38,687 nt of DNA from Pseudomonadota bacterium (GCA_005776725.1 SXOO01000234.1:1-38687), one strand, 5' to 3'. Shown: positions 25,188 to 34,955, numbered from the stretch's first letter. Program-made: numbers and translations. The notes: generated by a model not told the origin, from the letters alone.

Positions 25188-26663
25188 CTACTCGGGCGTC
25201 TTCTCAGCGCTCTCCCCGACCTTCGCCTTCGCGGCGGAGAGCTCGTGGCGGGCCTTCTGGACCTTGGACCGCAGCGTGACCGCGCTGTTCATGAAGCCCC
25301 CATCGAAGTGCATCAGGTCCCCGCTGTCGCCCCCCAAATCGGTACCGCCCCAGCGCAGGCCTGCCGCGTCGCGCATGGCCTGTACGGCCAGCAGCTTCAG
25401 GTCCATGAAGCCACTGGAGTGGTCCGGCTTCCCGTCGGGACCCATGAGCCCGCCCTGCTTGGCACTTGTGCGCGCCATCACCTTCTCGTCTTCAGCGAGC
25501 ACTCTGGCCCAGTGGGCGACGCCTAGCTTGCGCACATTCTCTGGGCAGCTGGCTGATGCGAGGTACGCCTCGAGCTGCCCGCGATCGTTGGCCAGCTCGC
25601 GGTAACGGCGAAGCTGAGTATTGGCCTTTGCAATCGCTTCGTAGGCCCCCTCGGTGGCCAACTTCTTCGAGTTGGCGGCCATGCCGAGCGCGCTGCGGAC
25701 CTCGGTGGCGCCGAAGAGCTGGTTCACTCGACCGAGGATCCGGTTGAGCTGCCAGGTATTGTCGCCGCGGCCGATGTGCCAGTTGTTCTGCTCCGGGTTG
25801 AGATCGATGGCGAATCCGATGCCGTGATACATCTGGTCGAAGTCCGCCGTCGTGGGCCGAAAACTCACCACCTTCCGGATCCCGAGGGCCTCGGCGATCT
25901 GCTCGTCGGTGGTCCCAGCGGGGTGCTTCGACCGCAAGTACGCGGCGGCGTTGGCCAGGCGGTCGTGAAAGTCGGGATGGGCCACAACGGTCTTGCCCAG
26001 GAACGTCCCCGTCTTGAGCTGCGTGCTCACAAACCCTGCATACCCGCCATGGGCGGATGCGAAGGCGACCTCCTCGGGTGTGTCCTTCCCCGCGCCGTGC
26101 GAGCCGCCCGCCTTGCCCAACCCAGTCGCCGCCGCTCGCTCGGGGAGATCTTTGGTCGTGACCTCGGCGCCCAGCACGCGCATCGTCGCCGACATGCCCT
26201 TCACGACCGCGGCCTCGAGCAGCTGCGCTCTGACGCTTGCGCTCACCTTCTTCTTCGCCACGGGCTCCGCGATCGGGTGCTTGGTGAGGATCGCGTTCAC
26301 GGTGGCCACGTCCGCGACCCCGGTGGGAGCGACCCCCAGCTTGGCCTGGAGCGCCGCCATCCAGGCGATCGAGTAGGCCCGTGTGCGGAGCCAGTCGTAC
26401 GCGTGGCGGTGCAGGTCGTCCACCAGCGCCACGGGAGGCGCGGCGGGGGCTGCCACTGCGTTGGCCACTGCGTTGGCCGTCCCGGCTCCCGCCTCGATGC
26501 GGAGCGCGGCGCCTTCGGCCCTCGGCGCACTGCCGGGCGGCGGCCGCAGCGCCGCAGTCTGAGCGTCGTAGCCGAGCCCGATGGGAGCGGACCGTGCCTG
26601 GGTTGCTTCGGGGATCCCGGCGGTGCGCGCTCCGTCGGCCTGCTTGTCTCGTGGTGTCAGCAC
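25188..26663 (-). CDS. M15-type peptidoglycan peptidase with eCIS-effector-like N-terminus
   Basis: This 491-aa protein has no signal peptide. The N-terminal segment contains IGLGYDAQTAALRPPPG (28-44). A (G/P)YDxQxAALxP motif of this kind recurs, to my knowledge, in proteins associated with extracellular contractile injection systems. The catalytic core shows MYHGIGFAIDLNPE (278-291), giving His280 and Asp287, and later DLMHFDGG (449-456), giving His452. This is the H-D-H zinc set of M15 D,D-/L,D-carboxypeptidases. A long helical insert (about 300-400) separates the two halves, so it is larger than most members. GTG 26663 is preceded by GGAGG seven bases away, which decides the start. The target is inferred to be peptidoglycan. 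Confidence 0.7.
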   Translation of the reverse strand: MLTPRDKQADGARTAGIPEATQARSAPIGLGYDAQTAALRPPPGSAPRAEGAALRIEAGAGTANAVANAVAAPAAPPVALVDDLHRHAYDWLRTRAYSIAWMAALQAKLGVAPTGVADVATVNAILTKHPIAEPVAKKKVSASVRAQLLEAAVVKGMSATMRVLGAEVTTKDLPERAAATGLGKAGGSHGAGKDTPEEVAFASAHGGYAGFVSTQLKTGTFLGKTVVAHPDFHDRLANAAAYLRSKHPAGTTDEQIAEALGIRKVVSFRPTTADFDQMYHGIGFAIDLNPEQNNWHIGRGDNTWQLNRILGRVNQLFGATEVRSALGMAANSKKLATEGAYEAIAKANTQLRRYRELANDRGQLEAYLASASCPENVRKLGVAHWARVLAEDEKVMARTSAKQGGLMGPDGKPDHSSGFMDLKLLAVQAMRDAAGLRWGGTDLGGDSGDLMHFDGGFMNSAVTLRSKVQKARHELSAAKAKVGESAEKTPE

Positions 26664-26886
26664 AACCCGCCTCCAGCGTCCCCCGTTGGGACCGCGTCCG
26701 CACCATCAAAGCCAGTAGGCACCGTACTCCCGGCTGGACACACTGTCACCCTCGCCGCGCGGTCCCGACGCGGCGGCGGGCGTCCGCTCTTTCCGGACCT
26801 CTTCGCCTTGGGAACCGCACGCCTAACCTCGGCGCCCGCTTCTGATCGCGTCGCGGCACGACGCGTCGGTAGTCGCCTCGGGATTG
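26664..26886. other. 223-bp intergenic region with a terminator-like hairpin
   Basis: The region lies between the sensor kinase stop and the M15-type gene start on the same strand. It must hold the promoter of the M15 gene and any terminator of the regulatory operon. Apart from the hairpin at 26847-26865, I see no gene or clear element. Confidence 0.4.
26847..26865 (-). terminator. Hairpin after the sensor kinase gene
   Basis: CGCGTCG (26847-26853) and CGACGCG (26859-26865) make a perfect 7-bp stem with a 5-base loop, 21 bp past the kinase stop. No T-run follows, so it could only be a weak or Rho-assisted terminator. Confidence 0.4.
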
Positions 26887-28161
26887 TCAGCGCAGCTCCA
26901 GCCGAAAGATGCTCCCCTTCGGCTGGCGGGCTCGCCAAACCAGGGTGCCGCCATGCGCCTCCGCGACGTCGCGAGCCAGCGAGAGGCCCAGGCCCGCGCC
27001 GCGGCTGCCTTGGCGGCGTGCGAAGGGCTCGAACAGCGCGGGGACGTCCTGGGCCGCGAGCGAGCCCTCGTCCTCGACCTCGACCGCGGCTCCCCCCTCG
27101 ATGGCCAGGACCCGCACGCGGGTGACGCCGCCGGCGTGTTCCACGGCGTTGTCGAGCAGGTTGCGAATGGCGCGGCGGACCGCGCGTTCGTCCACGGCTA
27201 GCCGTACCGCGTCGCTCTGGGCTGACGCGCCGTCTTCGGGGGGCGCCGACACGGGGCCCACCAGCTCGGCGACGAGCGCGCTGAGGTCGACCGGGACCGC
27301 TGAGCGCTCCGCGCCACGCGCCGCGAGGCGGGCGTCCACGAGGAGGTCTTCGACCAGCCGGTCCAGCTCCGCGATGTCGGCCACCGCGCCGTCGATGAGC
27401 TCCCGTGACGGGGCCTCGCGCGCCAGCTCGAGGGCGAGCCGTATGCGCGCGAGGGGGGACCGGAGCTCGTGGCTGGCGTTCGCCGTCATGCGGCGTTCGG
27501 CCGCGACGAGAGCCTGGACGCGATCGGCGGCGGCGTTGAAGCGCTCGGCCACGAGCCTCACCTCGTCGTAGCGCCCCGTGACGCTGGCGCGCGCCGTGAG
27601 GTCGCCTTCCCCGAAACGGTCTAGCGTCTCGGTGAGCCCGTCGAGGCGCCGGGTGATCCGCCGCGCCAGCTTGTAGCTGCCGATCCCGACCACGAGCAGC
27701 ATGACGAGCAACGCGATGCCGTAACGGCGCAGGCGTCCGTCGAAGGGGTCGTGGCGCGGCACAGAGACGATCGCGCCGCCGTCGGGCGTCCGAAGGACAA
27801 GCCCCCAGCCGAGCGAGGTGCGGGTCCAGCCGGTGTTGGCGTCAGCGCCTGGCGCGGTGATGTCCGTGGAGGTGGCCCGGAGCGTTCGCCCTGTGCTGTC
27901 GAAGACCGCGAGGTGCAGCCCCAGTTCGTCGCCGCGCGCCACGAGCGCCTCGGTGCTCGGGCTCTCCGCCACGATCCACTGCAGCACGCGCGTGATGTGA
28001 CGGGGCACGTCGTTGTGCTCTTCGCGGAGCGCCCGCGCCGCGAACAACGCCGCGCCTACCGAGAGCACCAGGATCAGCAGGAACGACGCGTAGATGTGGA
28101 TGTGGAGGCGGTGCGCTCGGCGCATCCTGGGGCTACACGGCTCGCGGCGCCACAGGCTCAT
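26887..28161 (-). CDS. CpxA/EnvZ-type sensor histidine kinase
   Basis: This 424-aa membrane kinase has two membrane segments (about 24-43 and 148-166) flanking a periplasmic sensor of about 100 residues. A HAMP-like stretch follows (167-215), then the phospho-acceptor ANASHELRSPLARI with His231. The ATP-binding N box is RNLLDNAVEHA (Asn338), F box is FEPFARR, and G2 box is GAGLGLSLA. The G1 box reads VEDEGSLAA, where the usual second Gly of DxGxG is Leu; the other boxes are intact. ATG 28161 overlaps the response regulator stop as ATGA, so the two are coupled. By cassette order (Spy/CpxP-like, regulator, kinase) I infer sensing of envelope stress. Confidence 0.9.
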   Translation of the reverse strand: MSLWRREPCSPRMRRAHRLHIHIYASFLLILVLSVGAALFAARALREEHNDVPRHITRVLQWIVAESPSTEALVARGDELGLHLAVFDSTGRTLRATSTDITAPGADANTGWTRTSLGWGLVLRTPDGGAIVSVPRHDPFDGRLRRYGIALLVMLLVVGIGSYKLARRITRRLDGLTETLDRFGEGDLTARASVTGRYDEVRLVAERFNAAADRVQALVAAERRMTANASHELRSPLARIRLALELAREAPSRELIDGAVADIAELDRLVEDLLVDARLAARGAERSAVPVDLSALVAELVGPVSAPPEDGASAQSDAVRLAVDERAVRRAIRNLLDNAVEHAGGVTRVRVLAIEGGAAVEVEDEGSLAAQDVPALFEPFARRQGSRGAGLGLSLARDVAEAHGGTLVWRARQPKGSIFRLELR

Positions 28162-28844
28162 CGCGCGCCACGCGGCGCGAAGACGTAGCCCGCCCCGCGC
28201 ACGGTCTGCAGGAGCTTCGGCTCGCGCGGGTCGTCCTCGAGGAGCGCCCGGATCCTTGAGACGTGGACGTCGATGCTGCGGTCGAAGGCGTCGCTGTCGT
28301 CGCCCTTCGCGAGGCGCATCAGGAGCTCTCGGTCGAGCACCTGACCCGGGCGTTGCACGAGCACCACCAGGAGCTGGTACTGCAGGCTGGTGAGCGGCAA
28401 GCGCTGACCGTCTTTCCTCACCTCGCGCGCCTCGAGGTCCACCTCGACCGCGCCGACCCGCAGCACACCTTGCTCCGCGGTGGCCGAGCGGCCCCGGCGA
28501 GTGATCGCGCGCAGCCGCGCGACCAGCTCGCGGGGGTCGAAGGGCTTCGGGAGGTAGTCGTCGGCGCCGCCGTCGAGGCCCTTCACGCGGTCGGTAGGGT
28601 CGCCGCGCGCCGTGAGCATGAGCACGGGGACATCGTGGCTGCGCCGGAGGTGGTGGAGGACCTCGAAGCCGTCCAGGTCCGGCATCATCACGTCCAGGAC
28701 CACCGCGTCGAACGCGACGCCCGACAACGCCCCGAGGCCCGAAGCGCCATCGTGGCGCCGCTCGACCTCGAAGCCCTCGCGCCCGAGCCAGGTGGCCAGG
28801 AGCTCGGTGAGCCGTACGTCGTCGTCGACGAGGAGGACGCGCAT
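28158..28844 (-). CDS. OmpR/CpxR-type response regulator
   Basis: A 228-aa two-domain regulator. The receiver has the acidic pocket VDDD (6-9), the phospho-acceptor Asp51 in LDVMMPDLDG, Thr78 in MLTARG and Lys100 in LPKPF. A short linker (about 115-125) leads to an OmpR-type winged helix: LTSLQYQLLVVL, RSIDVHVSRIRALLEDDP and TVRGAGYVF, the recognition helix and wing. It should bind DNA as a dimer after phosphorylation by the downstream kinase. The start ATG 28844 shares one base with the stop of the CpxP-like gene (TGATG), and its own stop overlaps the kinase start by 4 bp. This tightly coupled order is that of cpxP-cpxR-cpxA. Confidence 0.92.
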   Translation of the reverse strand: MRVLLVDDDVRLTELLATWLGREGFEVERRHDGASGLGALSGVAFDAVVLDVMMPDLDGFEVLHHLRRSHDVPVLMLTARGDPTDRVKGLDGGADDYLPKPFDPRELVARLRAITRRGRSATAEQGVLRVGAVEVDLEAREVRKDGQRLPLTSLQYQLLVVLVQRPGQVLDRELLMRLAKGDDSDAFDRSIDVHVSRIRALLEDDPREPKLLQTVRGAGYVFAPRGAR

Positions 28845-29356
28845 CAGCCGGCGAACCGGGCCGAGATCTTGTCGAGGATCACCTTGCGCTGCTCAGCGGT
28901 GAGCACGCCGGTGCCCTCCTCCACCGCGGTGGACAGCTCCAGCGTGGCGCGGTCGAAGAGGCCGACGAGCTGCTTGCGGAGCCCCTCGATCGCCGCCTTG
29001 TCCGGCGTCTCGCTCAGGATCGCCTCGGCGAGCTTCATGCGGAGCTCTCGGGCCTCCTTACGCAGCGTGAGCGCCGTGGGGAAGTGCGCGTCCACGATGG
29101 TCTCCAGGGCTGCGAGCTGCTCGTCGGTGCCGTCGATCCGGTCGAGGCCCTTCTCGAGCGCCCAGCTCACGCGATCGCGGATCGCCTCGTCGGAGGGGTT
29201 GCGGCGGCCAGCGAAGGCCTGTCCCGCCATGAACACACCCACGAGGACCAATAACGCCACGAGCGCGCGTCCGCCGCGGCGCCGGCGGCGGCCCTCTGGG
29301 CAGCGCGATGGGGTGGTGGACGGGGTCTCGGGGGCCTTCGGGGTCTCTTCGTTCAT
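28844..29356 (-). CDS. Spy/CpxP-like periplasmic protein
   Basis: The 170-aa product has a positively charged N-terminus (RRRRRGG), one membrane or signal segment (ALVALLVLVGVFMAGQAFA, about 31-49) and an all-helical remainder. It includes LRKEARELRMKLAEAIL and, near the end, LTAEQRKVIL, the LTxxQ motif of Spy/CpxP proteins. In the Cpx system CpxP restrains the sensor kinase, and that role is inferred here from gene order. The start is taken at ATG 29356, where AAGGAGAG sits seven bases upstream, rather than at the ATG seven codons earlier. It is the first gene of the regulatory operon, 48 bp downstream of the PAP2 phosphatase. Confidence 0.75.
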   Translation of the reverse strand: MNEETPKAPETPSTTPSRCPEGRRRRRGGRALVALLVLVGVFMAGQAFAGRRNPSDEAIRDRVSWALEKGLDRIDGTDEQLAALETIVDAHFPTALTLRKEARELRMKLAEAILSETPDKAAIEGLRKQLVGLFDRATLELSTAVEEGTGVLTAEQRKVILDKISARFAG

Positions 29357-29404
29357 CGGGCTCTCCTTGCGGGCCATGCCCGCGCCGTTGGGAACACCGA
29401 CAAC

Positions 29405-30139
29405 TTAGCGAGCGATTGTTTCCGCTGCTTTTCGGGGTTGTTTCGCCGTGTTTCTGGCGCGCTCCAGCGCGGGCCACCGCGCTTTCGAGAGCGCCTCCGC
29501 CACCGCCGCGCCGATCCGGCGCCCCTCTGCGCTGTCTGATGCGAAGTGCACGCCCGCGAGCTCGCGTCGGCCCGCCACGCCCCGGGCGAGCTCTTGCAGC
29601 GCCTCCGCGTGCTCCGGGTAGACCATCGCCGCCACCGCCGCCAGCACCATCGCCTCGCCCCCATGTCCGGAAGGGTAGGCGGGGTGGCGCGGAACTGGGA
29701 TAGCCGGCCGCAGGGACGGGAGAACGTGGTGGGGTCGGGGACACATGAGCGCGATCTTCTCGGCGAACAGGAAGTAGTCGACCTCGGCGATCGCCTCGTC
29801 CAGGGCGCGCGCTAGCGCGGGGGCGCTGGTCCGCGTGTGTCCCACCACCTTCAGGAACAGCGGGACCAGATCGCCGACTTCGCTCCGGATTCGCGCCACG
29901 TCGGCGGGTGTGCGCGAGGCTTCGAGCGTGGCCAGAGAGTGAGCTTCCCGCAGCAGCGTCTCGGGGGCCGGGCACGCCGTGGCCAGCGGGATCGCGTCGC
30001 GCGCGAGGAGCGCCGGACCCTTCGCGACGAGCGCACGCCACCGGGGATCCAGCTCGGCCTCTGGGTATGCGGCGCGGCCCGGCGGGGGCGCGCGGGTGCA
30101 GGTGAGGAGCACGAACAGGGCGGCTGCGACGCGAATCAC
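29405..30139 (-). CDS. Exported PAP2-type acid phosphatase
   Basis: A 244-aa protein with an N-terminal signal (VAAALFVLLTC, a doubtful lipobox because the residue before Cys14 is Thr). It carries the three PAP2 signatures: K-X6-RP as KIALMCPRP (Lys128, Arg135), PSGH at 156-159 and RELAGVHFASD (His198, Asp202), where the usual Ser before the Arg is Gly/Arg. These are the residues of class A bacterial non-specific acid phosphatases and lipid-phosphate phosphatases. With no additional membrane helices it should be periplasmic and soluble. It lies just upstream of the Spy/CpxP-like gene on the same strand, so it may be read with that operon. GTG 30139 is the start. Confidence 0.8.
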   Translation of the reverse strand: MIRVAAALFVLLTCTRAPPPGRAAYPEAELDPRWRALVAKGPALLARDAIPLATACPAPETLLREAHSLATLEASRTPADVARIRSEVGDLVPLFLKVVGHTRTSAPALARALDEAIAEVDYFLFAEKIALMCPRPHHVLPSLRPAIPVPRHPAYPSGHGGEAMVLAAVAAMVYPEHAEALQELARGVAGRRELAGVHFASDSAEGRRIGAAVAEALSKARWPALERARNTAKQPRKAAETIAR

Positions 30140-30272
30140 GGAGACGTCGTGCCAGAGGGCGAGCCTTCGGGCAAGACTTCGCGATTCGCGCGCGGCGTGC
30201 TCTTATGCTGCCCTGTGCACGCGCGGCTCCTCCGGGTGTGCGCCAAGGCTATCTAGGGTCGGAGTTGAACCG

Positions 30273-31994
30273 ATGAAGTCTATCGTCCTGCCCGTCGCAG
30301 GGATTCTCCTCCTCACGGCGTGTACGACCGAGAGCGACCCTGCCGCCGACGCGGGCGTGGCTAATAAGGACACCGCGTCCGTCGACGCGCCCGAGCCGGC
30401 CCTCGGCCCGGTCTACCGAGGCGAAGTTGGGGCCATCGTCTCCAAGCGCTGCGCAGGCTGTCACCAAGAGGGGGAGTCGGCGCCCTTCGCGCTCGACAGC
30501 TTCGACGCGCTCGTCACCTACGCGGACGCCGCGATCTCGGCGATCGAGGACGAGCGGATGCCGCCATGGAAGCCGGATCGCACGTGCCGGACCTACACGA
30601 ACGAGCGGCTCGTCACCGCGGAGGAGCTCGACACCCTTCGGGCCTGGGTCGCGGATGGCAAGCCGGAAGGCGACCCGGCGGTCGAGGTGCCGGCCCCGCC
30701 GGCCATCACGTCGTTCGAGCCCACACACACCGGCGCGTCGGAGGAGCCCTACACGCCCGACCCTGCGATCCCGGACGACTGGCGCTGCTTCGTGCTGGAT
30801 ATCTCCGTGACGGAGGACAGCTACATGACCGCCCTCGCCGTGCGCCCGGACGCCACGGCGGTGGTGCACCACGCGCTCGTCTACGCGGTGGACGCGTCGA
30901 TGCGCGAGTCGCTCACCAAGGCCGACGCTGAGACGCCTGGCGCGGGATACGCCTGCTTCGGTGGGCCAAACCCCTCCACTGCCGGCGCATCCGGCTCGGC
31001 CTTTTCCAGTGGCGCCAGCTTCCCCACGCAGCTCGGGGCCTGGGTGCCCGGGAGCCAGCCCACGCTGTTCGCCGAGGGAGCCGCCATCGCCATCCGGAAG
31101 GACAGCGTCATCGTGATGCAGGTCCACTACAACACGCTCACCGCCGAACCGGAGGCCGACCAGACCCGCGTGGAGCTGCGCCTCACGACCGAGGAGCCCG
31201 ACGTACTCTTCAAGACGGTGCCGCTGGCGATCCCGGGGATCAAGATCCCGGCGGGTGACGCGGCCTCGCGGCACGAGCGGGTGTTCCGTAACTACTCGGA
31301 GAACTCCGTGCGTATCGAGGCCGCCACGGGGCACATGCACATGCTCGGGACGCACATCGAGGCGCAGGTCGAGCGCGCGGGCGACAGCTCGGAGTGCCTC
31401 GTGCGTATTCCAGACTGGGACTTCAACTGGCAGCAGGCCTACGGCTTCCTCCCCGGGGAGTCCGCCGTGGTCGCCCCAGGCGAGGCCGTTCGCGTCACCT
31501 GCATCTATGACAACAGCGCCGCCAACCAGGCCGTCGTCAACGGGCAGCAGCTGGAGCCCCGTGACGTGGAGTGGGGCGAGAGCACGCTCGACGAGATGTG
31601 TCTGGTCTACCTCGCGGTGTCGCGCCCCTTCGAGCCCCCCGCGGCCGTGTTGCCGTACTGCTCGGCCAACGCGGACTGCATCGCCGCTTGCGACGATCCG
31701 CGCTCCCTCGGGTGTCTATGGGGCTGCCCCAATAGCAACCCCAGCTGCCTCAGCTGCACCGCGAAGACGGCGCAGCCTTGCGCGTCGGAGTGCCTCCCGG
31801 CGCTGCTCGCGGTTCGGAGCTGCCTCACGGATTGCGGGGTGGCGGCGGTGGCGTTCGGCGGCCCCTGGGCGCCATGTCTCCAAGAGAGCTGTCCCGCCGA
31901 GTACGAGGCGTTCGCCAGCTGCTACGACGCTGCGCTGAAGAGCGGGGCTTGTGATGTGGCATTGGAGGGCTGCAACGTGAGCCTCCCGGAGTAG
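30273..31994 (+). CDS. Lipoprotein with cytochrome c motif and copper type II monooxygenase core
   Basis: A 573-aa lipoprotein (ILLLTAC, Cys17). A c-type haem site CAGCH lies at 60-64, then a peptidylglycine/dopamine-type copper monooxygenase fold with its ligands in order. VVHHALVY (His199, His200) and MQVHYN (His285) form the first copper site. GHMHMLGTHIE (His354, His356) and the downstream STLDEMC (Met442) form the second. The usual GAWVPG loop is at 255-260. A Cys-rich tail (about 465-570) closes the protein. The combination suggests electron delivery from a haem to a copper oxygenase at the cell surface; the substrate is unknown. ATG 30273 with GGAG nine bases upstream is chosen over earlier frame starts. 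It stands alone. Confidence 0.85.
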   Translation: MKSIVLPVAGILLLTACTTESDPAADAGVANKDTASVDAPEPALGPVYRGEVGAIVSKRCAGCHQEGESAPFALDSFDALVTYADAAISAIEDERMPPWKPDRTCRTYTNERLVTAEELDTLRAWVADGKPEGDPAVEVPAPPAITSFEPTHTGASEEPYTPDPAIPDDWRCFVLDISVTEDSYMTALAVRPDATAVVHHALVYAVDASMRESLTKADAETPGAGYACFGGPNPSTAGASGSAFSSGASFPTQLGAWVPGSQPTLFAEGAAIAIRKDSVIVMQVHYNTLTAEPEADQTRVELRLTTEEPDVLFKTVPLAIPGIKIPAGDAASRHERVFRNYSENSVRIEAATGHMHMLGTHIEAQVERAGDSSECLVRIPDWDFNWQQAYGFLPGESAVVAPGEAVRVTCIYDNSAANQAVVNGQQLEPRDVEWGESTLDEMCLVYLAVSRPFEPPAAVLPYCSANADCIAACDDPRSLGCLWGCPNSNPSCLSCTAKTAQPCASECLPALLAVRSCLTDCGVAAVAFGGPWAPCLQESCPAEYEAFASCYDAALKSGACDVALEGCNVSLPE

Positions 31995-32049
31995 TCCGGG
32001 GCTGCGGGTTGGCCGTTGCCAGCACGTGAGCAAGACCCGGTTGGCGCGC

Positions 32050-32075
32050 GCGCACAGCCGGGCAGTGCTGTGCGC
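32050..32075. terminator. Bidirectional hairpin between convergent genes
   Basis: GCGCACAGC (32050-32058) and GCTGTGCGC (32067-32075) form a perfect 9-bp stem with an 8-base loop. They lie 55 bp after the monooxygenase-like stop and 18 bp before the stop of the hemE-coupled gene, so it can serve both strands. There is no T-run. Confidence 0.55.
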
Positions 32076-32093
32076 AAAGCGTAGCGTGCAGGC

Positions 32094-32569
32094 TCAGTGC
32101 AGCGTGCGCTGCTCCGCGCCCGCCGCCGCGGGGATGGTGAAGTTCACCGGCTCCAGGATCTCCTGGACGTCCGGGGCATCGAACCGGAGCCCTCGGTCGG
32201 GGAAGTTGAAGCCGTTGCCCTCGGGCTTCGCCACGAACAGGATCGTGTCCGCGGAGCGGTTGTATCCCAGCTGAACGAGCGACCTCTCGGCCACGAACTC
32301 GTCCTTGCCCACCTGTAGCCGCCGGTTCAGGGCGTAGAAGCCCTCACCCTTGAGGCTGACCATGGCCTCGATGAAGGCGGGGTCCTCTACCAGCCAGCCA
32401 CCACTCGTATACGACCAGCGGTTGTTTGTGTTGGCGTCCGGCAACAGCACGATGGGAGGCCCTTGGACACTGTGGTTGTGGAAGTAAACGAGCGAACCTG
32501 CGGGGATCTCCATCTCCCCAGCGCGGAGCGCGCGGCCAGTCCGATAGACCCCACAAGGGCGGGCTTCAC

Positions 32570-32573
<4 letters not shown>
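32094..32573 (-). CDS. Unknown soluble protein coupled to hemE
   Basis: A 159-aa protein that I do not recognise. It has no signal peptide or membrane segment and is rich in beta patterns: GEMEIPAGSLVYFHNH (about 20-35), GPPIVLLPDANTNNRWSY, GGWLVEDPAFIEAM, LKGEGFYALNRR and NGFNFPDRGLRFDAPDVQ. ATG 32573 overlaps the hemE stop as ATGA, which argues that it is translated with hemE. No cofactor motif is evident. It might be a small accessory to haem metabolism or simply share the transcript. The open frame continues back into hemE without an alternative credible start. Confidence 0.6.
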
Positions 32574-33619
<1,046 letters not shown>

Positions 33620-33692
33620 GGGGGCAGGTCAAGTGGGCCGAGCGCATGGCCCGTCAGGGCGCGGGTCTCAGGGAGCGACTACGGAGCCCCCA

Positions 33693-34955
33693 CTACCGCT
33701 TCAGGTTCACCGCCTCCTGGATCACCTGGTCTGCCGTCTGGATCGAGCGCGAGTTCGCCTGGTAGCCCCGCTGCGCGATGATCATGTTGGTGAACTCGGT
33801 GGCGAGGTCCACGTTGGACTGCTCCAGGGCCCCAGCGACGATCTGGCCGCGCCCGTTCGAGTTGGCGGCCCCCATGATCACGTTGCCCGAGTCGAAGGTC
33901 TGGCCGTAGAGCCCGTTGCCGTGGACCCGCAGCCCCGCGGTGGACTTGAAGCGCGCCAGGGCGACCTGACCGAGGACCTTCTCCTCGCCGTTCGAGAACG
34001 TCCCCTTGATGCGGCCGTCCGTGTCGATGTTGACGTGCTGGAACGTGCCCGACTGGCTGCCGTTCTGCTTGATCTTGTCGACCGACGAGTCCTTCTCCGC
34101 GAACTGGGTCGTCCCGGTCACGTCGAAGCTGATCGTCTGCTCTTGACCGCCCACCGGGGTGAACGCGAAGGTGCCGAGCGTGGCCGGGTCGGTCGTGAGG
34201 TTACCGGCCGCGTCGAATTCGAGCGCGCCCGAGCCCACCAGCGTCGGCTCACCCTTGGTGCCACCGTCCACGAGCCCGCCATCCACGACGGCGTTGTAGG
34301 CCCAGGTGTTGTCCGCGGTCTTCGTCCAGAACACGTCCACCTGGGTCTGCTTGCCCTGGGCGTCGTAGACCGTGGCGGAGGACATGAAGTCGCTGGTGTC
34401 GCCGGGCGCCGTGATGTCGAAGGTCTGTACCTCCGCGTTCGCGTTGAGGTTCATGTCGAGCGAGAGCTTGCTCGTCGCCGTGGGCGGGATCGGCGAGTCG
34501 TCGATCTGCAGGGGCCCGAGCTCCGCCGAGATCTCACCCGCTGCGTTGGCCTGGTAGCCCATGAGCCGGAGGCCGGTCACGTTGGTGATGAAGCCGTCGG
34601 CGTCGCGAGAGAACTGGCCGTTCCGGCCGTAGAAGGTGCCGCGCACCCCGTCCACCTCGCCCTGCAGCGAGAAGAAGCCCTCCCCGCCGATCGCGAGATC
34701 CAGCTCGCCGCCGGTGCCGAGGAGCGAGCCCTGCTGGAACATCTTGTCGATCTTGGCGAAGCCGACGCCGCCGCCGGCCATGCTGGTTCCGCCGACGCCC
34801 ATGACCGACTGGCCCAGCATCTCCTGGAAGACGCTCCGGCCGGCCTTGTAACCCACCGTGTTCATGTTCGCGATGTTGTCGGAGACCACGTTCAGGGCGA
34901 GCGAGTTCGCGTTCATGCCCGAGAGACCGATGTAGAGAGAACGATTGATGCTCAT
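33693..34955 (-). CDS. flgE: Flagellar hook protein FlgE
   Basis: A 420-aa axial protein. The N-terminal LYIGLSGMNANSLALNVVSD and NIANMNTVGYKAGR and the C-terminal SNVDLATEF plus MIIAQRGYQANSR and QTADQVIQEAVNLKR are the conserved helical ends of rod/hook proteins. The centre carries the hook D1/D2 beta regions with GEGFF near residue 90. It polymerises into the hook that joins basal body and filament. ATG 34955 is preceded by AAGGAG at good spacing. It is separated from flgD by 133 bp, the widest gap in the flagellar block, in which I see only small hairpins. It closes the flagellar part of the window. Confidence 0.95.
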   Translation of the reverse strand: MSINRSLYIGLSGMNANSLALNVVSDNIANMNTVGYKAGRSVFQEMLGQSVMGVGGTSMAGGGVGFAKIDKMFQQGSLLGTGGELDLAIGGEGFFSLQGEVDGVRGTFYGRNGQFSRDADGFITNVTGLRLMGYQANAAGEISAELGPLQIDDSPIPPTATSKLSLDMNLNANAEVQTFDITAPGDTSDFMSSATVYDAQGKQTQVDVFWTKTADNTWAYNAVVDGGLVDGGTKGEPTLVGSGALEFDAAGNLTTDPATLGTFAFTPVGGQEQTISFDVTGTTQFAEKDSSVDKIKQNGSQSGTFQHVNIDTDGRIKGTFSNGEEKVLGQVALARFKSTAGLRVHGNGLYGQTFDSGNVIMGAANSNGRGQIVAGALEQSNVDLATEFTNMIIAQRGYQANSRSIQTADQVIQEAVNLKR

